This document shows positions 17,745 to 25,655 of a stretch of DNA of 64,000 nucleotides, one piece after another. The DNA lies in assembly GCF_036169555.1 (NCBI RefSeq), contig NZ_CP108032.1:4464001-4528000 (forward strand), in the 5' to 3' direction. The position numbers and the translations under genes were made by a program. The DNA comes from Streptomyces sp. NBC_00306 (GTDB lineage Bacteria > Actinomycetota > Actinomycetes > Streptomycetales > Streptomycetaceae). How positions within the stretch are numbered: position 1 is the first letter of the stretch; each line of letters begins with the position of its first letter. Under the pieces are notes generated by a model. That model saw only the letters and a list, made by a program, of their open reading frames with translations. It did no database searches and had not been told where the DNA came from.

Positions 17745-18475
17745 GCCACGGCCTCCAGTCCCGTCAGGTGCGCGGCGACCCGCTCGGCGGTCGGCGCGGC
17801 CAGTTCGCCGGCGAGGCGGCCGTCGACGAGGAAGACGACCCGGTCCGCGTACGAGGCGGCCACCGGGTCATGGGTGACCATCACCACGGTCCGGCCGTCC
17901 CGGTCGGTCACTTCCCGCAGCAGGCGCAGCACATCGTGGCCGGTCGACGTGTCCAGCGCGCCGGTCGGTTCGTCGCCGAAGAGCACGGCGGGCCGGGTGA
18001 TCAGCGCCCGGGCGATCGCAACCCGCTGCTGCTGGCCGCCGGACAGCCGCCCGGGCCGGTGCCGCGCCCGGTCGGTAAGACCGACGCGGCGCAACGCCTC
18101 GCCGATCTCCGCACGGGACGGCCGGCGGCCCGCCAGCCGCAGGGGGAGGGCGACGTTCTGCGCGGCGGTCAGCGACGGGACGAGGTTGAACTGCTGGAAC
18201 ACGAACCCGACGCGCTCCCGCCGCAGCAGCGTCAGCCGCCGCTCGCTCAGTCCGTCGAGCACCGTGCCGCCGATCACCACGCTCCCCGATGTCGGCCGGT
18301 CGAGCCCGGCGGCACACTGGAGCAGCGTGGACTTCCCGGAGCCGGACGGCCCCATGACAGCGGTGAAGGAGCCGGCGGGAAAGGCGAGGTCCACACCGTC
18401 GAGAGCGGTCACATCGCGGTGGACGCGGCGCAGGGCGGTCAGCCGTACGGCCGCGCCGGAAGAGGTCGTCGTCAT
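17738..18475 (-). CDS. ABC transporter ATP-binding protein (LolD/MacB type)
   Basis: The 245-residue product has Walker A (GPSGSGKST, residues 42-50), Q loop (FVFQQFNLVPSLTA), signature (LSGGQQQRVAIARAL, about 143), Walker B (VLFGDEPTGALD) and switch His (VMVTHDPVAA). The LFGDEPTGALD form and overall length mark the LolD/MacB/FtsE subfamily that partners FtsX-type permeases. The ATG at 18475 lies in a 156-bp divergent gap shared with the DUF2786 gene. It overlaps the permease gene by seven bases, forming a two-gene operon. A small inverted repeat in the gap (18532-18551) may be an operator. Confidence 0.93.
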   Translation of the reverse strand: MTTTSSGAAVRLTALRRVHRDVTALDGVDLAFPAGSFTAVMGPSGSGKSTLLQCAAGLDRPTSGSVVIGGTVLDGLSERRLTLLRRERVGFVFQQFNLVPSLTAAQNVALPLRLAGRRPSRAEIGEALRRVGLTDRARHRPGRLSGGQQQRVAIARALITRPAVLFGDEPTGALDTSTGHDVLRLLREVTDRDGRTVVMVTHDPVAASYADRVVFLVDGRLAGELAAPTAERVAAHLTGLEAVAC

Positions 18476-18531
18476 GCGTCCAGGCTTCCGGGGCGCGGCC
18501 AGGGGTTCACGACCACTGAGGGGCGTCCTGG

Positions 18532-18551
18532 AGGTAGTGCCTGCCCTACCT
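18532..18551. promoter_or_regulatory. Inverted repeat AGGTAG-N8-CTACCT in divergent promoter region
   Basis: AGGTAG (18532-18537) and CTACCT (18546-18551) are perfect complements with an eight-base spacer. The site lies 57 bp upstream of the ABC ATPase gene and 81 bp upstream of the DUF2786 gene. Position and symmetry suggest an operator for a dimeric regulator or response regulator of the ABC operon; no regulator gene is adjacent. Confidence 0.45.
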
Positions 18552-18631
18552 GGGATCATCGGTGAGCAGGCGGTCGACCGGTCGGAGCACGGACGGCGAG
18601 GACGCCGACGGGAGACGAAGGAGGCGGACCG

Positions 18632-19747
18632 GTGGGCACGGTGGACGAGGCGTTCGCGGCCGCCCTGTACGCACAGGGCGACGCGGGGCTGGACACGGGT
18701 GCGTCGCTGCTCGCCGCGGACCCCGGCGTGGACGGTGAAGTGACCCGGCGCGGCGAGGAGTTCGTCCGGCGTGCTTGGGAGCGCGGCTGGCAGCCGGCCG
18801 ATGTCGTACGCCTGGTGCGGCGCGACCTCGACGAGCACCATGTGCGGCTGGTGTCGGGGCTCATCGCCGGAGAGTCGCACCGCTACGACCGCCTTCCCCC
18901 GCGCTGGTCCGCACAGCTCGCGGAGCTCGCGGGCCCCGAGTGGCGCGCGGACCGCTTCTCGTACGCCACGGCGGTGCTGGAGCTCTACCGCCTGCTGGTC
19001 GGGCTGCCCGCGATCGAGGCGGTCGGCCCGGTGCCGGGCACGCCCTTCACGGCGCCGCCCTCGCCGCACGAGCCGCGGATGCTCGGCCGTATCCGCGCCC
19101 TCCTCGCCAAGGCGGAGGCCACGGGCTTCCCGGAGGAGGCGGAGGCGCTCACCGCCAAGGCTCAGGAGCTGATGGCGCGTCACAGCGTGGACGAGGCCGC
19201 CGTGTCGCACCGCACCCATGCGAAGGACGCTCCGACCGCCTGCCGTATCGGGGTGGACGCTCCCTACGAGACGGCGAAGGCGATCCTGCTGGACGCGGTG
19301 GCCACGGCGAACCGCTGCCGGGCCGTCTGGAACGGCGCGTTCGGCTTCTCCACGGTGGTCGGCTTCGACAGCGACCTGGAGTCGGTCGAGCTGCTCCACA
19401 CCTCACTGCTGGTCCAGGGCCACGCGGCGATGACCCGCGCGGAGGCGTCCCAGCGGGCGGGCGGCCGGAAGCGTACGAAGACGTTCCGGCAGTCCTTCCT
19501 GATGTCGTACGCGAGCCGCGTCGGCGAACGCCTCGCCGCGGCCGCCGAGAGCGTCGCCGCCCCGGAGGACCTCCTGCCGGTGCTGGCCTCCCGCGACGTG
19601 GCGGTGGCCGGCAGGACGGAGGAGATGTTCCCGCGGACGACGACCACACGGGTGCGGGGTGTGACGGACGAGGCGGGCTGGCTCGACGGCAGGGCGGCGG
19701 CGGACCGGGCGCAGGTGTCGCGGGAGCGGGGTCAGCTGCGGCCGTGA
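18632..19747 (+). CDS. DUF2786 domain protein
   Basis: The 371-residue product carries a DUF2786 domain at about residues 150-190 (MLGRIRALLAKAEATGFPEE, then ALTAKAQELMARHSVD), a motif found in bacterial and phage proteins of unknown biochemical function. The N-terminal 140 residues are helical and Trp/Arg-rich, the C-terminal region is basic with a Lys/Arg patch (GGRKRTKTFRQSF). No signal or membrane segment is present. GTG 18632 follows GAAGGAGG at good spacing. It stands divergent from the FtsX-type ABC operon and is followed by a long repeat-filled gap, so it is probably monocistronic. Confidence 0.82.
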   Translation: MGTVDEAFAAALYAQGDAGLDTGASLLAADPGVDGEVTRRGEEFVRRAWERGWQPADVVRLVRRDLDEHHVRLVSGLIAGESHRYDRLPPRWSAQLAELAGPEWRADRFSYATAVLELYRLLVGLPAIEAVGPVPGTPFTAPPSPHEPRMLGRIRALLAKAEATGFPEEAEALTAKAQELMARHSVDEAAVSHRTHAKDAPTACRIGVDAPYETAKAILLDAVATANRCRAVWNGAFGFSTVVGFDSDLESVELLHTSLLVQGHAAMTRAEASQRAGGRKRTKTFRQSFLMSYASRVGERLAAAAESVAAPEDLLPVLASRDVAVAGRTEEMFPRTTTTRVRGVTDEAGWLDGRAAADRAQVSRERGQLRP

Positions 19748-19830
19748 GGGCACGAGGCACGGGCGGGCCGGAGGCGGGTTTCGCGGCCGGGCGTAACCGC
19801 GGTCGGGCGACCGGGGGCGGCTGGGGCGGT

Positions 19831-19914
19831 TGGGCGCGAGGCGAGGGCGGGCCGGGCGCGGGTCTCGCGGGGTGGGCGCGAGGCGAGGGCGGACCGGGCG
19901 CGGGTCCCGCGGGA
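19831..19914. repeat. Two tandem copies of a 42-bp GC-rich unit
   Basis: TGGGCGCGAGGCGAGGGCGG followed by (A or none)CCGGGCGCGGGTC and CGCGGG starts at 19831 and again at 19873 with only a few changes. It opens the 853-bp non-coding gap between the DUF2786 and FUSC genes, just before the longer 60-bp array. Confidence 0.65.
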
Positions 19915-19929
19915 CCAGGACGGCTTCCG

Positions 19930-20525
19930 CTGTGAGGCGCGTTGCGAGACTGCTGACGGCCGGAGGCCGTGACGCGCGAGGCGCGGGCGCACCGTTGGTG
20001 CGGCTTCGGTCGTGCGGCGTGAGACGCAGGCAGGATCGCTGACAGCCTCGGTCGGCCGGGTGCAACGAGGCCCGCGCGGGTTCCGCAGGACCGCTGACGG
20101 CCACGGCCACCGGCTACCGGCCACCGGGCACCCGGCGCAAGGCGCAACGAGGAGCGCGCAGATGCGCTGACAACCGAGGCCGCCGCGGCCAGGCACCAGC
20201 AGGACCGCGCAGGTCCCGCAGGACCGCTGACAACCGGCCGCCGGGCGCCAGGTACACGCAGGACCGCGCGGGTCCCGCAGGACCGCTGACGGCCACGGCT
20301 GCCGGGCACAAGGCGCAACGAGGAGCGCGCAGATGCGGCCGCACCGCTGAACCGCGGCCGCCGGGGCCAGGCACCAGCAGGACCGCGCAGGTCCCGCAGC
20401 ACCACTGACAACCGCGGCCGCCGGGGCCACGCACCAGCAGGACCGCGCAGGTCCCGCAGCACCACTGACAACCGCGGCCGCCGGGGCCACGCACCAGCAG
20501 GACCGCGCAGGTCCCGCCACACCGC
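19930..20525. repeat. Degenerate to near-perfect 60-bp minisatellite array
   Basis: The block is built from about nine head-to-tail units, each marked by CTGAC or a close variant. Marker positions are about 19953, 20039, 20094, 20167, 20227, 20286, 20347, 20406 and 20466, so spacing settles at 59-61 bp in the right half. The last copies (20341-20400, 20401-20460, 20461-20520) are nearly identical; the final two agree over 57 of 60 bases. Left units are decayed and intermixed with a second unit type containing GGCGCAACGAGGAGCGCGCA (two copies, near 20140 and 20312). The pattern suggests recent expansion at the right edge, about 80 bp before the FUSC start. No spacers are present, so it is not CRISPR. 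No gene is supported in the 19748-20600 gap. Confidence 0.85.
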
Positions 20526-20600
20526 CGACCGCCTTGGCCTTGCCGCCCCGACCCCGCCCGAATCGTCCGCATCATCCCGTCATGCCGCTACTCTCGCCCC

Positions 20601-22688
20601 ATGTCCTGGCTCCGGGCCCTGAAGGAGACCGCACGCTCCGGGCTCACCCTCGAACGGCAGCGGCTCGAGCCCCTCGTCGCGCTGCGGGGCGCACTCGGAC
20701 TCGCCCTCGTCGTCGCGGGCGCGCTCTCGCTCTTCGGGTCCGTCGTCGCCGTCAGCGCGGCCTTCGGAGCATTCCAGGCCGCCATCGCCACCTATCAGCG
20801 CAGCTGGCGGCCGCGTCCGGTGCTCGCCCTCGCGTCCGGCGCGAGCCTCGCCGTGTCCACCTTCATCAGCTATCTCACCGCCTTCCACCTCGTGTTCTTC
20901 GTCGCGATGCTCGCGCTGTGGACCTTCCTCGCCGGACTCGCCTGGGCCCTCGGGCCCACCGTCGGCATCATCGCCACCTCCAACGTCGCGATCATGCTGG
21001 TCACGGTCACCCTCCCGACCTCCGTCGCGGCCGCGGCGGGCCACGCCGCCGTGATCGCGGCCGGTGGGGTCGTCCAGGCCGCGCTCGTCGTCCTGTTGCC
21101 CGTACGCCGCTGGGGTGCCCAACGCGACGCGCTCGCCGACGCCCTCGCCGCGGAGGCCGACTACGCACGGCGGCTGCGCCACGACCCGACCGCCCCCTTC
21201 GACCCCGCCCCTCTCATGCAGGCCCGCCGTGCCGCTGCCGTCACCCCTCGCCAGGCCCGCCGGCGCCCGGCCGAACTGCACGGGATGCGCGGCGTCGCCG
21301 AGCGGATCCGCCCGGTGCTCGCCGCCCTCGCCGACCCGGCCGTCGGGGTCCCCGCCGAAGGCCCCGAACGCGACCGGGTGCACGAACTCCTCACCGCCGC
21401 CGCTTCCGTACTGACCGAGGCCGCCCGCGCGGTCCGGCACAACAAGCCGCTGCGACTGCCGCCGTCCGCGGTGGCCGCGCTCAAGACCCCCGACACCGCC
21501 GCGGTTCTCACCGGACCCGCGCGCCGCGCGGCCCGCCGGCTCGCCGCCCTGCTCGACGACGTGACGGAGACGGCCCGCGGTGCCGGCACCACCGAGGGCC
21601 CGCACCGCGACCGCCCGCCGCTGATCCGGCTCGTCCCGGGATCGCTGCGCATCCTGCGCGAGGAACTCCACCGGGACTCCCCGGTCCTGCGGCATGCCTG
21701 CCGGGTCTCGGCCGTCACGGCGGTCGGCTACATCGTCGGCACCGCGCTGCCTCTCGGTCACGGCTACTGGGCGCCGATGACCTGCGTGATGGTGATGCGC
21801 CCGGACTTCTCGCAGACGTACGCCCGTTCCGTCGCCCGGTTCGGCGGCACGCTGATCGGGGTCGGCGCGGCCACCGCCGTCGTCCAGGGGGCCGGCCCGG
21901 GCACCTATCTCTCCGGCGGTCTGGCCGTCCTGTGCGCCTTCTGCGTCTTCCTCGTCCTGAGCACCGGATACATCGCCTCCAGCGTCTTCATCTCCGCCTA
22001 TGTCGTCCTCCTGCTGGGCATGGGAGGCGAGGACTGGAACCAGACCGTTCGCGAACGGGTCCTGCTCACCCTCGCGGGCGGAGTGCTCGCGATGATCGCC
22101 TACGCGGTCTACCCGGCATGGGAGACACCACGGCTGCGTCATCGTCTCGCGGACTGGCTGCACGCCAACGGCGACTACGCGGCAGCCGTCGTGGACCACT
22201 ACGCCGACCCGGCGGGCCGGGCGGGCGGGGACATCCGTCAGGCCCTGCTCGACGCGCGCGACGCCCGTATCGCCTGGCGGGAGTCGGTGAAGAGGGCTGA
22301 GCACGAGCCCGTGCGGAACCGGGGGCTCTCCCGCGACGCCGCGGAGAGAGCAGGGGAGGCGATCTCCCAACTCGGCCGTGGTGCCCTGCTGATGGAGGCG
22401 CATCTGCCCGACAGCGACGCCGCCCCCGTACCCGCGGCGGCGGACCTGGCCGAAGCGCTGCGCCGCGACACCGAGCGGGCGGCCGCGGCGGTGCGCGAGC
22501 GCAGGGTCCCGCAGTGGGACGCGGTGCACGAGGCCCTCGACCACTGGGACCGCGAGAGCGCACCCGACACGGTCCTGCACACCGGCGCCGGGCTGGTGGC
22601 GGAGGCGCTGGACGATCTGACCGAGGCGCTGGAACCGGAGGACGAGGGGGTACGAGGAGGGGCCGGGCCGCGAACCCGTGACCGGTGA
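20601..22688 (+). CDS. FUSC-family integral membrane protein (aromatic acid exporter-like)
   Basis: The 695-residue product has two clusters of about five to six hydrophobic segments (about residues 28-160 and 370-495), each followed by a soluble helical region, the duplicated layout of FUSC/YccS/AaeB proteins. The central HGYWAPMTCVMVMRPDF phrase (about residue 388) is the hallmark segment of the second membrane half. These proteins are thought to export hydroxylated aromatic acids or related small molecules. The ATG at 20601 is preceded by CTCTCGCCCC with no strong ribosome-binding site, and the minisatellite array ends about 80 bp upstream. It converges on the small lipoprotein gene with a 37-bp gap. 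Confidence 0.88.
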   Translation: MSWLRALKETARSGLTLERQRLEPLVALRGALGLALVVAGALSLFGSVVAVSAAFGAFQAAIATYQRSWRPRPVLALASGASLAVSTFISYLTAFHLVFFVAMLALWTFLAGLAWALGPTVGIIATSNVAIMLVTVTLPTSVAAAAGHAAVIAAGGVVQAALVVLLPVRRWGAQRDALADALAAEADYARRLRHDPTAPFDPAPLMQARRAAAVTPRQARRRPAELHGMRGVAERIRPVLAALADPAVGVPAEGPERDRVHELLTAAASVLTEAARAVRHNKPLRLPPSAVAALKTPDTAAVLTGPARRAARRLAALLDDVTETARGAGTTEGPHRDRPPLIRLVPGSLRILREELHRDSPVLRHACRVSAVTAVGYIVGTALPLGHGYWAPMTCVMVMRPDFSQTYARSVARFGGTLIGVGAATAVVQGAGPGTYLSGGLAVLCAFCVFLVLSTGYIASSVFISAYVVLLLGMGGEDWNQTVRERVLLTLAGGVLAMIAYAVYPAWETPRLRHRLADWLHANGDYAAAVVDHYADPAGRAGGDIRQALLDARDARIAWRESVKRAEHEPVRNRGLSRDAAERAGEAISQLGRGALLMEAHLPDSDAAPVPAAADLAEALRRDTERAAAAVRERRVPQWDAVHEALDHWDRESAPDTVLHTGAGLVAEALDDLTEALEPEDEGVRGGAGPRTRDR

Positions 22689-22725
22689 GGCCGGGGACCG
22701 CGGCCCGTGGCGGTGACGCGAGAGA

Positions 22726-23202
22726 TCAGGGAGTCGGAATGCCCGTCGGGAGCGTGCTGGGCAGTCCCTCGGGCAGCTTGCCGCTGGCGGACTTGGTGAG
22801 CGTGTCCTTCTTGCCGGCGTCCCACGCGATGACGAGGGTCTTGCCATCGTTGGACTCGATCGATCCCATGGTCCGGTCGGTGTTGCCGTCGGAGCACTTG
22901 AGGGACAGCATCGGCTCGCCGCCCATGTCCGCCAGGTCACCGGTGCAGGCGCGTCCGTCCGCCACCAGGACCGCCTTCTTGCCGGTGACGGCGAGGTCGA
23001 CGGACTTGCCGTCGGTCTTGCCGGTCCACGCGCCCTCGATGTCACCGCTCGGCTTGTCGCCGCCGCCCGACGGCGTCGGCGCGCTGGACGACGTCTTGTC
23101 GCCCGAGTCGCCGCCGTCGTCGCTGCCGCATCCGGTCAGTACGAGAGCTGCTGCGGCGACGAGGCCGGCGGCGGCCATCGACATGCGTACTCGCTGGTGC
23201 AC
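22726..23202 (-). CDS. Small secreted lipoprotein
   Basis: The 158-residue product has a signal peptide with lipobox (ALVLTGC, Cys25), a Ser/Gly/Asp-rich linker (residues 26-50) and a C-terminal beta-rich domain of about 100 residues with two Cys (GRACTGDLA and LSLKCSDG) likely to form a disulfide. Similar lipoproteins are common in streptomycetes and have no known role. I chose GTG 23202 because AAGGGGGAAG lies seven bases upstream. The gene is convergent with the FUSC gene and divergent from the DUF397 gene. Confidence 0.85.
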   Translation of the reverse strand: MHQRVRMSMAAAGLVAAAALVLTGCGSDDGGDSGDKTSSSAPTPSGGGDKPSGDIEGAWTGKTDGKSVDLAVTGKKAVLVADGRACTGDLADMGGEPMLSLKCSDGNTDRTMGSIESNDGKTLVIAWDAGKKDTLTKSASGKLPEGLPSTLPTGIPTP

Positions 23203-23549
23203 GTGACTTCCCCCTTGTCGGTTGCAAGACCGCGCCAAGCTACCAGGCACAACTGCCGCGCCTCCGGAGGCAATCCGGCGGTCCGACGCGTGGGTAGTCC
23301 TGCCGCGGCGGGGGCGTGACGCACACCTCATGAGACTGGCGGCGTTTCGCCGGAGCCGGAAGGGCGCGGATTGCGTCTCTTCCCTGTGCGCGGGTGTTCG
23401 GCCCGGGGGAGGACGTCCTCGGAGCTGTAACCGAAACGCCACCCCGCGTGCACGTGCATCTGCCCGTGCGGGCGCTCATGCAAGTGCATATGAACAGAGC
23501 TATGATCCGGGACAGTTGACACATGCACCTTGTACCCCGGGAGCGACAC
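23203..23549. other. Divergent intergenic region, lipoprotein and DUF397 gene
   Basis: No gene is supported in this 347-bp gap. It contains the 20-bp element at 23446-23465, followed by another TGCA-rich palindromic stretch (GCAAGTGCATATG near 23480-23492), which together probably form the DUF397 gene promoter/operator region. The left half should hold the lipoprotein promoter; no clear hexamers are visible. Confidence 0.5.
23446..23465 (+). promoter_or_regulatory. 20-bp element shared with the ATPase gene promoter
   Basis: GCGTGCACGTGCATCTGCCC stands 84 bp before the preferred start of the DUF397 gene. The identical sequence occurs in the opposite orientation at 24488-24507, before the ATPase gene, and has the same orientation relative to each gene. 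Its core TGCACGTGCA is a perfect palindrome. It is probably the binding site of the locus regulator. Confidence 0.7.
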
Positions 23550-23792
23550 GTGCACCACGCGTACAACGGCATGGCGGCCACGGAGCTCCGCGGGGTCGTC
23601 TGGCAGAAGAGCAGACACAGCAACTCGCAGGGCTCCTGTGTCGAGTTCGCCAAGCTGCCCGGGGGAAATGTGGCGATGCGTAACTCACGGCATCCCGATG
23701 GACCCGCACTCGTCTATACGCCCGCCGAGATAGAAGCGTTGCTTCTCGGTGTGAAGGACGGCGAGTTCGACCACCTGATCGCACCCGCGTAG
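23550..23792 (+). CDS. DUF397 protein of an abaA/whiJ-like locus
   Basis: The 80-residue product has the DUF397 pattern: WQKSRHSNSQGSCVEFAKL, then VAMRNSRHPDGPALVYTP and a C-terminal helix ending FDHLIAPA. DUF397 proteins are small partners of XRE/DUF5753 regulators in streptomycetes, where such trios affect development and antibiotic production; they may act as antitoxin-like or anti-regulator partners. I chose GTG 23550 because GGGAG lies six bases upstream; ATG 23523 is an alternative with no ribosome-binding site. The gene is convergent to the ATPase gene across a palindromic terminator, and shares a 20-bp upstream element with it. Confidence 0.85.
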   Translation: MHHAYNGMAATELRGVVWQKSRHSNSQGSCVEFAKLPGGNVAMRNSRHPDGPALVYTPAEIEALLLGVKDGEFDHLIAPA

Positions 23793-23827
23793 GTCCTGTC
23801 CGGGCGATCTTCGAGGATCAGAAAAGA

Positions 23828-23843
23828 GGGGCGGGCCCGCCCC
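23828..23843. terminator. GC palindrome between convergent DUF397 and ATPase genes
   Basis: GGGGCGGGCCCGCCCC is a perfect 16-bp palindrome preceded by GAAAAGA, lying 35 bp after the DUF397 stop and 40 bp from the ATPase stop. A second C-rich half-arm follows (GGGTCCGCCCCC), allowing a larger alternative stem. It probably ends both convergent transcripts. Confidence 0.6.
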
Positions 23844-23883
23844 CCGATGCGGGTCCGCCCCCGGTCTCGCGGGTCCACGCGCG

Positions 23884-24390
23884 TCATCCCAGCCGGAACA
23901 GCGCCCACACGACCTTGCCGTGCAGTGCTCCGGCGAGCGGGTGCCAGCCCCAGCTGTCGCTGAAGGAGTCCACCAGGAAGAGGCCGCGGCCGGACTCGGC
24001 GGCGCCGCATGGATCGGGGAACGAGGCATCGTCGCCGGCGCGCGCGCCGGGACCCTCGTGGCTCGGGTCGCGCACCGCACACACCAGGCGGCTCGTCCAG
24101 CGCATCAAGTGCAGCCGCACCGGCGGGCCCTGGACCTCGCGCGGCGCCTCATCGGGCAGGGCGTGCCGCAGGGCGTTGGTGACAAGTTCGGAGACGACCA
24201 GCGCGACATCGTCGAAACGGTCCGCCAGCTCCCACTGCCCGAGCGTCGCCTTCGTGAACTGGCGTGCCCCGCGCACCGCTTCGTAGCGGGCGGGCAGGGA
24301 GCACGAGGCGCTGCTGGAGACTGCCGCGGGATCGAAAGGGGGAAGCCCCTGCCGTAACGGCTCGAGCATGGTCGATCCATTCGTCCCCAT
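23884..24390 (-). CDS. Histidine-kinase-like ATPase, anti-sigma/AbaA type
   Basis: The 168-residue product is a stand-alone HATPase_c domain of the RsbW/SpoIIAB-like class: an N box (VSELVTNALRHA, about residue 80), a degenerate G1 region (AVRDPSHEGP), and a G2 box (ESGRGLFLVDSFSDSWGW, about 140). There is no kinase dimerisation domain. In streptomycetes such proteins sit beside XRE/DUF5753 and DUF397 genes and are thought to control sigma factors or anti-anti-sigma partners. The ATG at 24390 follows GGGAG with eight-base spacing. It is divergent from the XRE gene and convergent with the DUF397 gene; the 20-bp shared element lies 97 bp upstream. Confidence 0.86.
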   Translation of the reverse strand: MGTNGSTMLEPLRQGLPPFDPAAVSSSASCSLPARYEAVRGARQFTKATLGQWELADRFDDVALVVSELVTNALRHALPDEAPREVQGPPVRLHLMRWTSRLVCAVRDPSHEGPGARAGDDASFPDPCGAAESGRGLFLVDSFSDSWGWHPLAGALHGKVVWALFRLG

Positions 24391-24715
24391 GCGAGGCACT
24401 CCCGGGAATCGCGGCTGTGACGCTTCAACACGAACGAGCACGCAGGTGCGCGAGGACCATGGTTCCGAATGCGTACGGCAGATGCAAGGGCAGATGCACG
24501 TGCACGCGCCGGACCTGTCCGACCCCGTGCCGTTTCTTGACCATATCTTCCACGGATCTCTCCCACGGCCTTCCCAAGGGCTTCTCATTTCCGTAATCGA
24601 ATGAGTACGGGCTGAAGCGTTTTGGTGGCAGAATCCGGCACTTGGGGTTCGGGGGTGCTCCAGGCTGTAGGGGACGGAACGCGATGAACGGCGATGGATG
24701 GGGAGGGTTGGAGTC
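24391..24715. other. Divergent intergenic region, ATPase and XRE genes
   Basis: No gene is supported here. The left half contains GCAGATGCAAGGGCAGATGC, a short direct repeat, which runs into the shared 20-bp element at 24488-24507. The right half, AT-richer around 24580-24640, should hold the XRE promoter, but I see no matching copy of the shared element there. Confidence 0.5.
24488..24507 (-). promoter_or_regulatory. 20-bp element shared with the DUF397 gene promoter
   Basis: GGGCAGATGCACGTGCACGC is the exact reverse complement of 23446-23465. It lies 97 bp upstream of the ATPase start, in the same orientation relative to its gene as the other copy. Identity over 20 bases on both sides of the gene pair, about 1 kb apart, indicates a common regulatory protein. 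Confidence 0.7.
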
Positions 24716-25597
24716 GTGACCGCAGGTGAGTCGTGGGCCGAAGGGCCAGGTGGCGGTTCCGTGGTGCGGCGCATCCTGTTGGGCTCGCAGCTGAGGAGGC
24801 TGCGCGAATCGCGCGGCATCACCCGTGAGGCAGCCGGCTACTCGATCCGCGCATCGGAGTCAAAGATCAGCCGCATGGAGTTGGGACGGGTGAGCTTCAA
24901 GGCGAGGGACGTCGAGGACCTGCTCACGCTCTACGGAGTCGCCGACGAATCCGAACGCGGACCCCTGCTCGGCCTCGCGAAGGAGGCCAACGTCGCCGGG
25001 TGGTGGCACAGTTACGGCGACGTGCTGCCCGGCTGGTTCCAGACATATGTGGGACTGGAGGGAGCGGCCTCGCACATCCGGATCTACGAGGTCCAGTTCG
25101 TCCACGGCCTGCTGCAGACCGAGGCGTACGCCCACGCCGTCGTCGCCCGTGGCATCCCGAACGCACCGCGGGCGGAGATCGACCGCCGGGTGGCCCTGCG
25201 CCTGGAGCGCCAGAAGGTGCTGGTCTCGGAGCGCGCCCCACATCTGCATGCGGTGCTCGACGAGGCGGCGCTGCGCCGGCCGTACGGCGACCGCGAGGTC
25301 ATGCAGGGCCAGTTGAGGCATCTGATCGAGATCTCCGAGAACCCGAACGTCACCCTTCAGGTGATGCCGTTCAGCTTCGGCGGGCACGCGGGCGAGAGCG
25401 GTGCGTTCACCCTGCTGCGGTTCCCCGAGTCGGACCTCTCGGACATCGTCTATCTGGAGCAGCTGACCAGCGCCCTGTATCTCGACAAGCGCGAGGAAGT
25501 CGCCCAGTACGAGCGGGTCATGAAGCGTCTGCAGGAGGACAGCCCGGATTCGGCCGAGAGCCGTGACGTTCTGCGTGGTCTACTCCAACTGATCTGA
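24716..25597 (+). CDS. XRE-family regulator with DUF5753 domain (WhiJ-like)
   Basis: The 293-residue product has an N-terminal XRE helix-turn-helix (LGSQLRRLRESRGITREAAG to SKISRMELGR, about residues 18-60) and a C-terminal DUF5753 domain (LPGWFQTYVGLEGAASHIRI, then VHGLLQTEAYAHAV and NVTLQVMPFSFGGHAG). Streptomycetes carry dozens of such WhiJ-like regulators, usually with a DUF397 partner gene next door. I chose GTG 24716, which has GGGGAGGG eight bases upstream; ATG 24698 would place that site inside the gene. It probably binds the shared TGCACGTGCA elements and its activity is probably modified by the DUF397 protein. Confidence 0.9.
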   Translation: MTAGESWAEGPGGGSVVRRILLGSQLRRLRESRGITREAAGYSIRASESKISRMELGRVSFKARDVEDLLTLYGVADESERGPLLGLAKEANVAGWWHSYGDVLPGWFQTYVGLEGAASHIRIYEVQFVHGLLQTEAYAHAVVARGIPNAPRAEIDRRVALRLERQKVLVSERAPHLHAVLDEAALRRPYGDREVMQGQLRHLIEISENPNVTLQVMPFSFGGHAGESGAFTLLRFPESDLSDIVYLEQLTSALYLDKREEVAQYERVMKRLQEDSPDSAESRDVLRGLLQLI

Positions 25598-25655
25598 AAC
25601 GACAGTACGATGACGTGACGTCAGGCATCTGCTTCTGCGATGGGAATCGGATCAC

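Noticed and set aside
14919..18743. Very long plus-strand open frame of more than 1200 codons
   Set aside because: It is antisense to the FtsX-type permease and ATPase genes, which have clear motifs. Its product is Arg/Gly/Ala-rich with no domain, as expected for a shadow frame in GC-rich DNA.
20341..20520. Regular 60-bp repeats as a possible CRISPR array
   Set aside because: Units are joined directly with no unique spacers, the unit is too long, and no cas genes are nearby.
19732..20575. Long minus-strand open frames over the 60-bp array (20-residue Cys/Trp/Ala repeats)
   Set aside because: Several overlapping frames are open at once because the unit is 60 bp and stop-poor. None has a ribosome-binding site or a fold-like composition; they run into the DUF2786 gene on the other strand.
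20580..23045. Long minus-strand open frame across the FUSC gene
   Set aside because: It is antisense to a gene with clear FUSC motifs and membrane segments, and has Arg/Gly/Asp-rich low-complexity composition.
25608..25628. TGACGTGACGTCA-like sequence before the aldehyde dehydrogenase gene as an operator
   Set aside because: The palindrome is only eight bases (TGACGTCA), there is no second copy, and the 58-bp gap probably lies within one transcript, so the evidence is too weak to list as a feature.
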